21,961 nucleotides of DNA from Amoebophrya sp. AT5.2. Taxonomy: Eukaryota; Sar; Dinophyceae; Syndiniales; Amoebophryaceae. Of this stretch, positions 9,266 to 19,495 are shown one piece after another. The stretch's first letter is position 1, and each line of letters begins with the position of its first letter. The translations under genes were made by a program, and so were the position numbers. The stretch is taken from positions 1-21,961 of the forward strand of contig RXOD01004461.1 in assembly GCA_005223375.1 (NCBI GenBank). Direction: 5' to 3'. Below the pieces are notes generated by a model. That model made no database searches. It saw only the letters and a list, made by a program, of their open reading frames with translations, and had not been told where the DNA came from.

Positions 9266-10430
9266 CGCGGCTTGTCCTGGGGCGGGATCGTGATCGTCTG
9301 GAGACCTCTACTGCAATGCGGCTCCGATAATTTACCACGACGACGAGCACCAGAAATCCGCGCTGCTCGGCGTACTACTCTATCTGTAACGGATCTCTTA
9401 TTGCTTTACGTTTATTACCTTCGTTTTTATACATTCATAGACTTCATCGAACGCGGGGACGACGAAAACATCCGGGGTACACGTCTTGCATGGGGACTGG
9501 CTTTTTTCTCGTAAATAGGCCTACGCTAATTTTTCCCGCTCGCATGCCGAACTACGACGCACAGCACCGAATCTTTTCGCAGCTCATGAAACGAGCAACA
9601 ATTGGATTGCTTCAAACGACAGATGCGATCTTAACTTTCGACGAGGTTCACAGAGGACAAAGCAACCGATGGCTTTCTTGTCATCTCGACGTGCAACGAT
9701 TCGGAATCACGAAAATGAACCGACAAGATTGCACTGAAAAACCGGCTGGAAGTGAAACGCGAGCAGCGGGACCGGGAAACAAAAAGGAGGCACTGTGCTC
9801 CTTCATTCTGGAATCTTCCTACGCATCCGTGCGAGAGCTTGCGACTCTCTATATTGAAGTCGGACACGAACTCTTCGTCCGGAAGTTCATCGAGTCCACC
9901 CCTCGGTTGCCGTAGTGGGTAATGCGAGAAAACCCAGCTTGTAGCTCTAGCAGCCACGAAATGTCCAGCCGAATCGCTCGGCGCCTGCAAGGTCTGTATT
10001 CACCAAAATGCCTACATGTTGCATGCGGCGATTCGTTTCCTGATTTCGGGAACCTCGCGCGGATCTCAGAACTTCCAGAGCAGAACTCGATCCTGACATT
10101 CGTTCTGCTGACTCGGCAAGCTCGCACCATCTCGAATATCGATACCGACTTCTGCATCATTAAAAAATTCCGAAGCAAGGCGAAGGCATCATTTTCGAAA
10201 AAACAAAGCGCTATACGGTATGCATTTTGAGGTGAAACGATTCTCGAACAGGAGCCTCGCTGATGAGGAGTTACTCGAAGTTGCTCAGAATCGAGCTCAA
10301 GGTCGAGGATAGCAATGAATGTGATAGAAGATCTGGCGCTACACTGAAACAACTATGCCGACTCAGTGGGGAAACTCGAGGTCGGTTCATAAAATCGTAA
10401 TATCATAAGTTTGCCACTGGCTAAAGCTAC
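9266..10430. other. Intergenic region without a supported gene
   Basis: This 1.17-kb gap lies between xanthine dehydrogenase and the uricase fusion. Two overlapping open frames (+ 9490-9915, 141 residues; - 9849-10352, 167 residues) lack recognisable motifs, and I do not call them genes. No RNA gene was recognised. The 12-mer AATATCATAAGT at 10399-10410 recurs just upstream of the xanthine dehydrogenase ATG. Confidence 0.55.
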
Positions 10431-13400
10431 CTACACCCTCGCGTGCCAGTGATTGATGACTCCCTCCTTCGCCGCTGTGCTGACGCAGGGCTCCGGCCAC
10501 TTCCCGTTTTCATCGAACAATCCTTCATGCAAGGACCGCTCCGTCGTCGCACTATCTTTCGAGCCTCCTGCCATCGCGAGCACCTGTGCGCACTTTATTC
10601 TGAGCCTCTCCGCGGTGAGCGGCGAGTCCAGCCGCAGGTCCTTCGCGATTGCGACTCTCGCCGCCCCATCTTCCACCAGACTCAGCATCGCTTCCCGCAG
10701 TGCGAAAAACACGCTGCAGGCCAAAAACAGCGGCGGCTCCCCGATCGCCTTGCTCCCCAGGACGCTCGGCCCGCGGCTGTTCTCCAGTAGGTGCGTTTCG
10801 AACCGCAGCGGGCAGTTCCCGACGGCGGGGATTTTGTAGAAGCCCGGGCCCACCGAGAAGTGCGCCGCGCGCCGGCTGGTACCCGCAGTTGTACCGGGAG
10901 ACATCTGCTTCGACTGCAGGTAGACGACCTCCTCCGAGGTGAACAGCCCGAGTCCCTGCGTGAAGGCGCCCTCGATCTGCCCAATGTCGACCATGGGCGC
11001 CAGCGACCGCCCAACGTCGTGCATCAGGTCGGTCTGCAGCAGCTGGAAATCCCCGGTAAGCGTGTCCAGCTCCACCTCCGACACCCCCACGCCCCAGGAG
11101 TAGTAGTAGAACGGCTCGCCCGCAAACTCGTTCTTCCCCTTCTTGTTCCAGTCCACCCCAGAAATTGGCGTGGCGTAAAAGCCGCGCCCGCACAGGTTGA
11201 CGCGCGCGAACCACGCGTCCGTCGCGATCTTTCCCAGGATCTCCATCTTGCTGCTTCCTGCACTGGTCACGGCGGAGCAACCGCTCCAGTCGATCCGGCG
11301 GAAGGGAATGCGCTCCCCCGGGTGGTCGCCAGTGGTGGGCGGCGGGAAGAGAGCGTCGGAGCTGCTAGTGTCCACAACACCGGGGTCGTTTGTTTTGGGT
11401 GGAGCACTATTGCGATCGCCGCTACCGCCGACTCCGTCCTTCGACGCCACCCTCTCACCGACTACTTCCTCGCCGAGCGAGCTCGTGCGGTGGCGAGCGA
11501 ACGACTTGTTACCGGTCCTCGGTTTGACGAACGTCGCCTCGTCGGAAACCAACTTCAAGCCGTACTTCTCGAGCAGTTTGGCGCTGTTCAATCGTTCGAG
11601 AAGCTCCGCGCAGGCGATCTGGCACGCGTAGCCGTTGAGATCCGACCCCGCGCTGGCGGCCGTCGGCGACGTGTTGGGAATGGCGTCGGTGCTGGTCTCG
11701 ACAATGTGGATTTGAGATAATGGCACGTCGAACATCAAAGCGGCAACGGCGGCGACCTGGAGTCGATGCGATGATTTATTTTTGGCGTCGTGAGCGCTCT
11801 TTCGAATCCGGCGAGCAACAAGGCGAGCGCTTCGAGGACGAACGCTCTTTCTAAGAAAGTATAGTTAGACCGACCCGACTTTTGCGAAAACGAAGCTACA
11901 ACAGCCCGACCTTCAATGACTTATGCCGGTTACCAGTACCTTTGTGTGCACTCCCTGTCCCATTTCGTGTCCTCCGTGGTGCAGCAGCAAACTTCCGTCC
12001 TTGTACAGATTCACCTGTGCCCCGCTCTGGTTCAGGTGTTTCGCGGTGAAAGAAATCCCGTACTTCGTCGGCATCAGCGCGATTCCGCGCTTCACGAATT
12101 TGTTCCTCTTGTTCCATTCCTCGACTTTTCTTCTCCGCGCATCGAACGCACACTTCGCCTTCAGCTGCACGATCATGTCGCGGATGGGGCACCACTCCCC
12201 GATTGCGTGGTTGTAGAACGTCTTTTCCAGTTCCAAGGAAGCTCCTCCCCCCGCTTTTCCCCCTGCCGTCGTAGTTCCGCGGTACATCATTTTTTCGTAC
12301 AGCTCCTCCTTCCCCCCAAGACCCAGCACGTCCGCGGCCTTCTGGTACATGACTTCGGCCACGAACAGGCCCTGCGGGCCGCCGAAGCCGCGGAACGCGG
12401 TGTTGGTCGGGATATTGGTTTTGCACAGGTACCCGCGGACGCGCACGTTCGGCACGCTGAGACAGTTCTCCACGTGGAGCAGCCCCCGGTCCAGCACCGG
12501 GTTGCTCAAGTCGTGCGAAACGCCCGCGTTCGCGAACAGCTTCACGTCCATCGCGCGGATCACCTTGTTCCGCTTGTCGAGCAGCAGCTTGTACTGGCCA
12601 ACGAAGCTGTGCCGCTGCCCCGACGTTCGGCTGTCCGTGTCGCGCTCCATGATGAACTTGCACTTCGTCCGCCTCTGCGCATGGGTGCCCCCTCGCGAAG
12701 AAGTGGAAGTGCTGCGGGAAAACTTCTGGCACGCGAGCACCGGGTACACGGAGAAGACACAGGCTCGGGTCTCCTTGCCGCCGAAGCCGCCGCCGAGACG
12801 GGTCGTCTTCACGTGGATCTTATGCTGCGGGATCCCGCACACCTCCGAGATGAAAGCCTGCGACTCGGCGATGTTCTGGGTGGAAGAATAAACGAAGACT
12901 TCCTCCTCGCTCCGCAACTCCACCGCAGTGCTGTGGGTTTCAAAATAAAAGTGCTCCTGACCACCCATGTACACCTCGCCGGAAACCTGCTCGTAGTCGT
13001 GGTCCGAATTTTGCGCGCTTCCGGTGCGCCGCAGTAGAGAGGCAAAGGAAGTTCCGAAGTGTGTGGTCGAGGGACGACTCATGCGCAGCCCGGGGAGCGT
13101 CACCGGCGCCAACGTTGATCCTTGCGGGAGTGTGCTCGCTGCTGCCGGCAGCGGCGCGACGAGAGCCGGCGGAAGCACAGACTTCAGCCGTGACAGGTCG
13201 GGCAAAAGCTTATCGTTCTTCGTCGCCGCGGTTTCGGAGAGCTGCGCGCCGTTTTCTCCACCACTTGCAGTTGCCTCCGCCGGGACGTCGCAGTCTGCTT
13301 CCGGAAGCGCTACTCTGGCATCCTGAATCTCTCCGGCGAAGAAGCGATCTACGACTGTCCCGGATGAAGTTGATCCATTCCTTCCCAAACCAGTCTCTTC

Positions 13401-15914
13401 CGCCTCCTGCTTCCAGATTTGGTGCACTTTCGTTTTCTCCGCCGTAAACAGAAGGTCGTGAAACGACTCCTGCGCGATGGCTTCTTCGATCGACAGAACA
13501 AAGTCGTACTCCTCCTTCCACACGATCGTGGTCACCATGCAGCACTGCCGCGCCGCTTCCCGCGTTTCCGCAAGGACGCACGCGCAAATCTGGCCCAAGT
13601 GCGTCACCACATTGTCCACGGGAAAAACGTCGTCGTCGTGCACGATCGGCCCGACGCGCTTGCAAAATTTCAGGTCCTCCAAGGTTAGCACCCCGATGAA
13701 GCCGGGGACCTTTTCCGCTTTCGAAAAGTCGATGTAGTCAATCTTCGCGTGGGGCTTGGTGGACAGCACGAAGTCCAGAATCATGCAGTCCCGCGTTCCC
13801 GGGTGCCACGGGACCTCTACTCCTGCGTCCCCCTGCTGCGCGAGGGCGGCCTCGCTTTTCTTCTTTGACATGGGCCCCCCAGCGCCAGCTGCACACGACC
13901 CGTTCGCCGCCACCTGGTCGTAGCTGTAGAGCGCTTTTCCGGTCACGTGCAGATGCCCGGCGAGGTGTTTCGTCGCTCCGCTGCCGGCCGGGGTCTTCTC
14001 CCCCAGCCGATCGACCGCGAAGTGCTGGTGCGCCGGCTCGCTGTGCTGCTTCCGCAGCTCGTGGTGCTCGCTCAGGAAGAGGGCGCCGCCGTCGCCGTCC
14101 TCCGTCGCTCCGACCCCGAGCTCCCTCCCAACTTCCTTCCAGAATTTGAAAAACAGGCTCCGCGCCAGAAGCTTTCGAAAAACGCTCATGCCTCCGGGCA
14201 CGTCCGGCGGCAGCTGAAAAAACTTTTCAATCAGCTTCAGGCCCTCCGTGAACGCTTCTGCGGAAGTGAAAGCTTTACCCAGGAAGTGCTCCTCCAAAAC
14301 CGTGCAGCGGCGCGTGAAGGGAGCCAAGCCGCCGAACGCGAAGCGACAGTCCGCGACAATGTAGGACGCTGGGGATTCGGGGGCCGCAGCACTGCTTTTC
14401 TGCAACTGGACGAAAAAGCAACCGTTCACGATGCTCAAGTCGTCCTCTTTGCGACGCGACGCCTTGTATGCGCGAACAAACTTCATCTTTTGTCGTGAAT
14501 TTGCTCCAGCTTCTTCGTCCTCTCCGATGGGAATGTGAACGGACAGCAACAAGTCTGTTGGCTGCAGCAGCGTCTTTCGGTACGCGACGAAGAAGCTGTT
14601 GTCCACGGGGAGCGCGATTTTCTCGATCTCCGCCTGCGTGTCGGCCGAGGAGGTGCCCCCGCTCTTCGCTTGGCTGCGCGCGACCTTCACGCTGCTCCCA
14701 ACAGCCATCGTCACCGGGGACAGGTCCGCGATGGGACTCGCGGTCGCCAGATTGCCCCCGAACGTCGCCACGTTTCGCACCTGGTGCCCGGCGAACCAGC
14801 GAAACATCTCCAGATACGCCTTCACCACCTGGCGCGCAAATCCATTCTCGCTACCTTCGTTCTCTCTCAGAAACTCCCGGAACCTCCCCTCGATCTCCCC
14901 CAGAGGCAGATTCGCGGGAATGACGATTTCCTGCGAAGGCGTGATTCTGAACCAGGAGAGAGAAGACAGCTCGGCCACATGGATGAGCGAAATGACCGTG
15001 AGTGGGTACTGAAATTTGTTCGCGATCTTGAGCTGCTCGATCTTCCGCTCGGTGGCGCCCGCCTGAAACTTGAAGTTTTCCGCTGCTGCCGCGATCCGCA
15101 GGGCGTCGCCCACCGTCTTCGGGTGGTGGTACTCACCGGGAAAGAGAGAGCTTTCGGAGGTTGATGCCGTCAATGCCTTGCCCCTTACCGCGGCCACCTC
15201 GCTTCCAGTTGTAATCTCGAGTTCGCCCAGTTTTGTGAGCGCGGGCAGGATCGCTTGAGACACGAAGTGCGCGAACGCAGCGGCGTTTTTTTTCTCAACG
15301 GAGGTGTCGTTCTTCGCGAATTCGGACCGGAAAGCGTGCCGGAATGCCTGCAAAATCGAGCGGTAGCCGGTGCAGCGACAGAGATTGCCGTCCAAAACGT
15401 CCTCAATGTCCTTGATCTGGCCCCCTCTTGTTCCCTCTGCAATAGACGACAACCCTTCCGTCGCGAGGCTATGCCTCATCTCCTGCTCGCACTGAATCCA
15501 GCGCGGAAGCATGGCCACCACAAAGCCCGGCGTGCAATAGCCGCACTGCGACCCGTGGTGGTCGATGAGCGATTGCTGCAGCGGGTGCAACGACTTCGAC
15601 TTCGCGTGGCCCACAGCACAGGCAGAGCCCGCCGCCGCGATTTGCTCCACCGCCTCGATGGTGGTGACGTGGCGCCCGTTCGCGTCCGCGACCAGAAAAA
15701 TACACGCGTTCACAACTCGGTGCGAGAGTTCTTCTTCACAATTCAGCTCCGACAGCAGCACGGTGCACGCGCCGCAACCCCCTTCGCCGCAGGCGAGCTT
15801 GGTGCCCACATGCAGCGTCGTGTAGTTGCGCAGGTACTGGAGAAGGGTGAGCTCGACGTCGAACGCGCTTTCATCGACCGAGTGCAGCTCGCCGTTGACG
15901 GCGAAACGAAGCAT
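10431..15914 (-). CDS. XDH: Xanthine dehydrogenase (molybdenum / Fe-S / FAD)
   Basis: Exons 15914-11940 and 11756-10431 encode 1766 residues, against about 1330 in animals. The enzyme oxidises hypoxanthine and xanthine to urate. The N-terminal 2Fe-2S cluster ligands are C42, C47, C50 and C71 (CGEGGCGAC), and the second cluster has C124, C127, C179 and C181 (SQCGYCTPG, GNLCRCTGYR). The FAD domain shows NVATFGGNLATASPIADL at about 381-398 and YRKTLL at 445-450. The molybdopterin domains show GGQEHFYFETH (984-994), GGGFGGKE ending in E1048, NTAFRGFGG with R1175, HGGHEMGQGVHTK (1313-1325) and GEPPLFLA with E1665. E1048, R1175 and E1665 correspond to bovine E802, R880 and E1261. The extra length sits mainly in low-complexity inserts (about 842-975 and 1400-1490) plus smaller ones. 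The enzyme feeds urate to the adjacent uricase fusion. All cofactor and active-site residues I checked are intact. Confidence 0.97.
11757..11939 (-). other. Intron of the xanthine dehydrogenase gene (183 nt)
   Basis: The donor is CAAAG|GTACTG and the acceptor CTCCAG|GTCGCC, phase 0. It interrupts the conserved stretch HTK / VAAVAAL that follows the MGQG motif. The joint restores the family pattern. A few codons past the donor the unspliced frame reaches a stop. Confidence 0.95.
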
Positions 15915-16659
15915 CCTTATGCGATGGAATGTGACAGTGGCACCAGGCTACTTTAGTAAAATATCATAAGTAAATCTATTTGTCTAAAGTTTACCACGAT
16001 TTCTCGGCTTCCTTTTCTGTGTTCCCTACTGCGGTAGTTCCACGAATACGAGCATGAAAGCAAGTCTGACGAGCTCTATTTCACGACCGTCGCCACGCTT
16101 CTGCTTGGTCGGTTCACTCTCTACCCTGTGCTAGCCACGCACGAGGACGAGCCCGAGCGAGTCTCACGCTAGATCTAATGCTGTACGCCGAGGCCCTCTT
16201 CTGTCGTCTTCGTCACCCGCGATCGTGAACGCTAGCGAGTTGGCAGGGCGTGGCCATCGTTTTCGTTGCGAGCTTCTGCGCCAAATTATCTCTGATTTTC
16301 TGGTCTTGCCAGCGACGCGGCGATTGGGGCTTGGCATTGCCAACTGTCTGTTTTCGTTCCAGCACATCAATTGGATCGGCGTGTACTGGATGAAGCTGAA
16401 CACCTTGCCCCGGTGCAGTAGAATACAAGAGATGCATATAGTTGTACCCAACAATTCAACTACTATTAGTAATTTCTTCAGTTCTACTTGGTCTTGCTGT
16501 TGCTGTTAATGAAGTTAACAACTCGCTACGGCGCTACTGCCTAGAGTGTTCCGCTCGACCGACGCGCTTCCTCCCCCTCCTTCCGATCCGGTTTGCGTCT
16601 TGGAGAGGAGGAGAGGAGAGGAGCTCAAAGGAGGACCGCTGGTCGTCCTGTCACTGTTC
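15915..16659. other. Intergenic region without a supported gene
   Basis: This 745-base gap holds the promoter and leader of xanthine dehydrogenase and the 3' flank of the unknown gene to the right. Near 16603-16622 the + strand has a purine-rich GAGAGGAG repeat. A TTTTACTAAAG element lies about 40 bases upstream of the XDH ATG on the minus strand and could belong to a leader splice site. No RNA gene was recognised. Confidence 0.5.
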
Positions 16660-18894
16660 CTACCCTGCGTTAGGAATCGGGGTAATTTTCGGTATCTCGT
16701 AATATTCAAGAGTCTGACGCAGCGAAGCTCGAGCCGCCGTAACGGTATTCCACGCGTCCCACGCCAGCATGATTTCCGAGTATCCGCTCCCAGCCGCCGC
16801 GAGTTTCTGCAGGCATACTTCCCTTTGTTTCTCCACTTGTTTGTAGATGAGAGCTTGATCAAGGCTGTAGTTTCCATCTGGCTCTGTCTTCGCGGTGCGA
16901 TGGAAAACGTCCACCTTGAGTCCGAGGATGTACGGAACTAATTCGAAGTCACTCGTTACCGGACTGACGTCGATCATTTTAAGGAGCAGGAGCTGCGCCA
17001 GATCTGGATGTTCGTCGAGTAGACTCCGCGTCCTGAAAGGACCTCCCGACGCCTCATCCGTATCCTCTGAGCCAGCACCGCGGTCCAGAACGTGCGGATC
17101 GATCTTCGACGCACACATGATACCCCGGAACGAGCAGGCCTCCCTCACCCCGCGGATCCCACCCCACGCAGGGAGCGAATTCCACAAGAGGTCCACGCCG
17201 AACCACCACACCGCCTCGGATTCTGCTTCGTCTGCTAGTTCCGGAATGGGCCTCACGCTCTCGATCTCGATCTCGTCCGTATTCTCGTTGCCCATCTCGA
17301 CATCATCGCGCACACGCACACGCGCGTCTGTAATCTCGTTGCGCATAACGACAGCAGCGTTACGCACACGCTCGCGCAGCCGCAGGAGATGGTCGCGTCG
17401 GATCAGGGAACTTCGGATCGCATCCGCGACGAATTTCTTGTCGGCGAGCAGCTTGTATCGCACCGCGTAGAGGTCCAGGGTCATCTGCTCACAGTCGAAC
17501 CACGGCGCCGGATATTCTGGCTCGTAAGGAAAAGGCTTGCCCACCACGACCACCGACAGGTAGTGCACCTTAATGCGCAACCAGTTCCCGGTCGGTGCCG
17601 CCGAGCGCTTCCAATCCTTAAAATGCTTCCGCGTTACCTTTTCCTCTCGTCCCGATGGAGGTGGGGGGCCCTTTGCGGCTTCTATGGAGTTTTCCGATGG
17701 AGAAGGGACAAGAGCGGCTGAGGCAGCTGCTGCCCCGCTGCTGGCAGCTTTAGAAAATCCACGCTGAATGGCCGCCCGAACGAACTCCGGATCGGCCAGC
17801 AACCTGGCGAGCCACTTCTCCTGGATCGCGTTGTGCAGGCGCCACCGAGGCACGTTTTGGACGTCGATCTGTTCCGCAAGGGGCACCCCTCGGCGGCGGT
17901 AGGGCCCATCCAGCAAAAGCTGTCGCAGGAAGCTGCGATAATCCTCCGGCCCCTTGTTCCAGGTTTTGCCCAGAATCCATTGCCTGAAGAGCACGTGAAA
18001 TTTCTCATCGGCCTCGGCGGTACGTATCCGTAGGGACACGGGTGCGCCCGCGTCGAGCGTAGTTCGAGACCAGGTTGGCTCTAATTGTAAAAAATTCATG
18101 AATTCCGCGTGCGCTTTCAACCACACCCAAGGGAAGGGCGTCGCGCCCGCCCGCAGATGGTCGGGGAGTTCTTCAGGCAGCGGCAGCGCATCAAAAGCAG
18201 CGATGGCAAACCTGGGGTCCGTGAGCACCGGCGCGTCAAACGGAAGCAGCCAGCTTCTGTACCCGTTTCTGCTGAAATCTTCGGGCGGTTTCTTGAAAAC
18301 CTCAAGAATGCGGTCGCCCATCATCTCGTCCCATGCGGCGTGTGCGCGAGATTTTTCGTCCTTCTTCGGTGACCAATTCAGTTGCCCTCCTCGTTGACTT
18401 CCAATATAGAACAATACGCGATTGCCCAGGTCGTGCTCATCCCAAGTCTGTTCTTGCCTCGCAGCCTTCCCCAACTCCCGGAGCGACGCAATGTAGTACT
18501 CGACGAGGAAGAATCCGGCCGACGCCGTCGATCCCCGCTCGTGGCCTCGCGGCGGCCTATATTGCGTCGCTCCGCGATCTACGTTGTTTTGCGCGACCTC
18601 CGGGTTGCGATTACGCGGCGACCCCCGTTCGTGTTCACCTCTCGTCCCGGCCGACGCCGTCAACCCCCGCTCGTGGCCTCGCGGCGGCCTATATTGCGTC
18701 GCTCCGGGATCTACGTTGATTTGCGCGACCTCCGGGTTGCGATTAAGCGGCGACCCCCGTTCGTGTTCACCTTCACACCATGGCTCCGGGTGAGAGAAGG
18801 ACGCCGCTTCGATCGAAACCGTAAATGCCGGTTGTGCCCAGACCCCGACGAGCACGAATCGCGCGATCTGTCTAATAATCGCCGCCATGGTCAT
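16660..18894 (-). CDS. Unknown protein, possibly secreted, with a 44-residue tandem repeat
   Basis: One uninterrupted frame of 744 residues runs from an ATG at 18894 to a TAG at 16662-16660. A second in-frame ATG at 18888 sits in an ACCATGG context. The N terminus (about 1-32) has basic residues, then a hydrophobic stretch (FVLVGVWAQPAFTV) and small residues, consistent with a signal peptide. Residues 42-85 and 86-127 are a near-perfect 44-residue tandem repeat beginning GEHERGSP. The rest is Trp-rich and helical in character. A motif of the form L-x-D-x-x-F-x-x-x-A recurs at about 223-237, 365-379 and 482-496, weakly recalling DUF4116-type repeats. I recognise no catalytic domain. Its position between two purine-degradation genes may be accidental. 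An unnoticed intron in the repeat region cannot be excluded, because each repeat carries a GAG|GTGAAC donor-like site. Confidence 0.7.
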   Translation of the reverse strand: MTMAAIIRQIARFVLVGVWAQPAFTVSIEAASFSHPEPWCEGEHERGSPLNRNPEVAQINVDPGATQYRPPRGHERGLTASAGTRGEHERGSPRNRNPEVAQNNVDRGATQYRPPRGHERGSTASAGFFLVEYYIASLRELGKAARQEQTWDEHDLGNRVLFYIGSQRGGQLNWSPKKDEKSRAHAAWDEMMGDRILEVFKKPPEDFSRNGYRSWLLPFDAPVLTDPRFAIAAFDALPLPEELPDHLRAGATPFPWVWLKAHAEFMNFLQLEPTWSRTTLDAGAPVSLRIRTAEADEKFHVLFRQWILGKTWNKGPEDYRSFLRQLLLDGPYRRRGVPLAEQIDVQNVPRWRLHNAIQEKWLARLLADPEFVRAAIQRGFSKAASSGAAAASAALVPSPSENSIEAAKGPPPPSGREEKVTRKHFKDWKRSAAPTGNWLRIKVHYLSVVVVGKPFPYEPEYPAPWFDCEQMTLDLYAVRYKLLADKKFVADAIRSSLIRRDHLLRLRERVRNAAVVMRNEITDARVRVRDDVEMGNENTDEIEIESVRPIPELADEAESEAVWWFGVDLLWNSLPAWGGIRGVREACSFRGIMCASKIDPHVLDRGAGSEDTDEASGGPFRTRSLLDEHPDLAQLLLLKMIDVSPVTSDFELVPYILGLKVDVFHRTAKTEPDGNYSLDQALIYKQVEKQREVCLQKLAAAGSGYSEIMLAWDAWNTVTAARASLRQTLEYYEIPKITPIPNAG
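18515..18778 (+). repeat. 132-bp tandem repeat, two copies, in the unknown gene
   Basis: The copies are 18515-18646 and 18647-18778, starting CCGGCCGACGCCGTC, and differ at only a few positions. The period is a multiple of three, so the frame is kept and both copies encode the same 44-residue unit. A 13-base segment of each copy (ATTGCGTCGCTCC) also occurs inverted at 18480-18492, just outside the array. For the second copy the match extends to 16 bases. Confidence 0.95.
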
Positions 18895-19495
18895 TCTGGT
18901 GATGGATCTTTAGTGGTACGTTGCAGATGCAGTGTGGTAAAAAATGATGCAAAAGACGTGCAGTACAGATACTTACTTTCGAAACTTCGAAACCGAGCTT
19001 GTTGATAGTAGTTGGTGCGCCTTCGAAACTTCGAGACTAAGAGTTAAACTATGACAAATGTGATGATATCTCGCTACACGTGAGAAAATTTTCGCTTTCC
19101 AACTGGAATAAGCGACCTGCTGCTGTACGTCTTTCCGAAGTGGTGCATGTTATTTTTGCATTTTTCGTTGTAGCTGTAGGTGGAGCTGCGATGTCGATCT
19201 TCATTTCCGATGATCATGATTCGAATTTCGTGTTCAAGAACGGACGAACATTTCTGATGAACCGGCGAAAATTTCGAAAAGGTAACATACGCACTGCCGA
19301 AAGAACCAGGAGCATCACCACACGATGAACTCCCATCACGACTGCGGATCTCGGTTCCGTGCGTACTTCTCCGCGGTTTCTTCGCTTGAATCGGTTCAAA
19401 AAACGAAAACCCAGCCAAATCGCGCAGGAGCACGACACGGGATTAATCGGCCTCATGCGACCACGAGGGAATAAAAGTGTGAAGCCCGCAACTCC
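18895..19495. other. Intergenic region without a supported gene
   Basis: This 601-base AT-richer gap contains the 3' flank of the allantoicase fusion and the promoter of the unknown gene. The element TCGAAACTTCGA occurs near 18979-18990 and a near copy at 19023-19034 (TCGAAACTTCGA followed by GAC), 44 bases apart. I see no coding sequence or RNA gene. Confidence 0.5.

Noticed and set aside
9490..9915. Plus-strand frame of 141 residues between the XDH and uricase genes
   Set aside because: No recognisable motif, overlap with an equally long minus frame, and orientation against all neighbours.
10791..11720. Long plus-strand frames within xanthine dehydrogenase (also 11916-13037)
   Set aside because: Arg/Val/Leu-rich shadows of a GC-rich coding strand; the opposite strand carries an intact enzyme.
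11913..11939. Xanthine dehydrogenase ending at the stop at 11913
   Set aside because: The frame stops in the middle of a conserved family stretch, which continues exactly in the frame beginning at 11756, so this tail is intron read-through.
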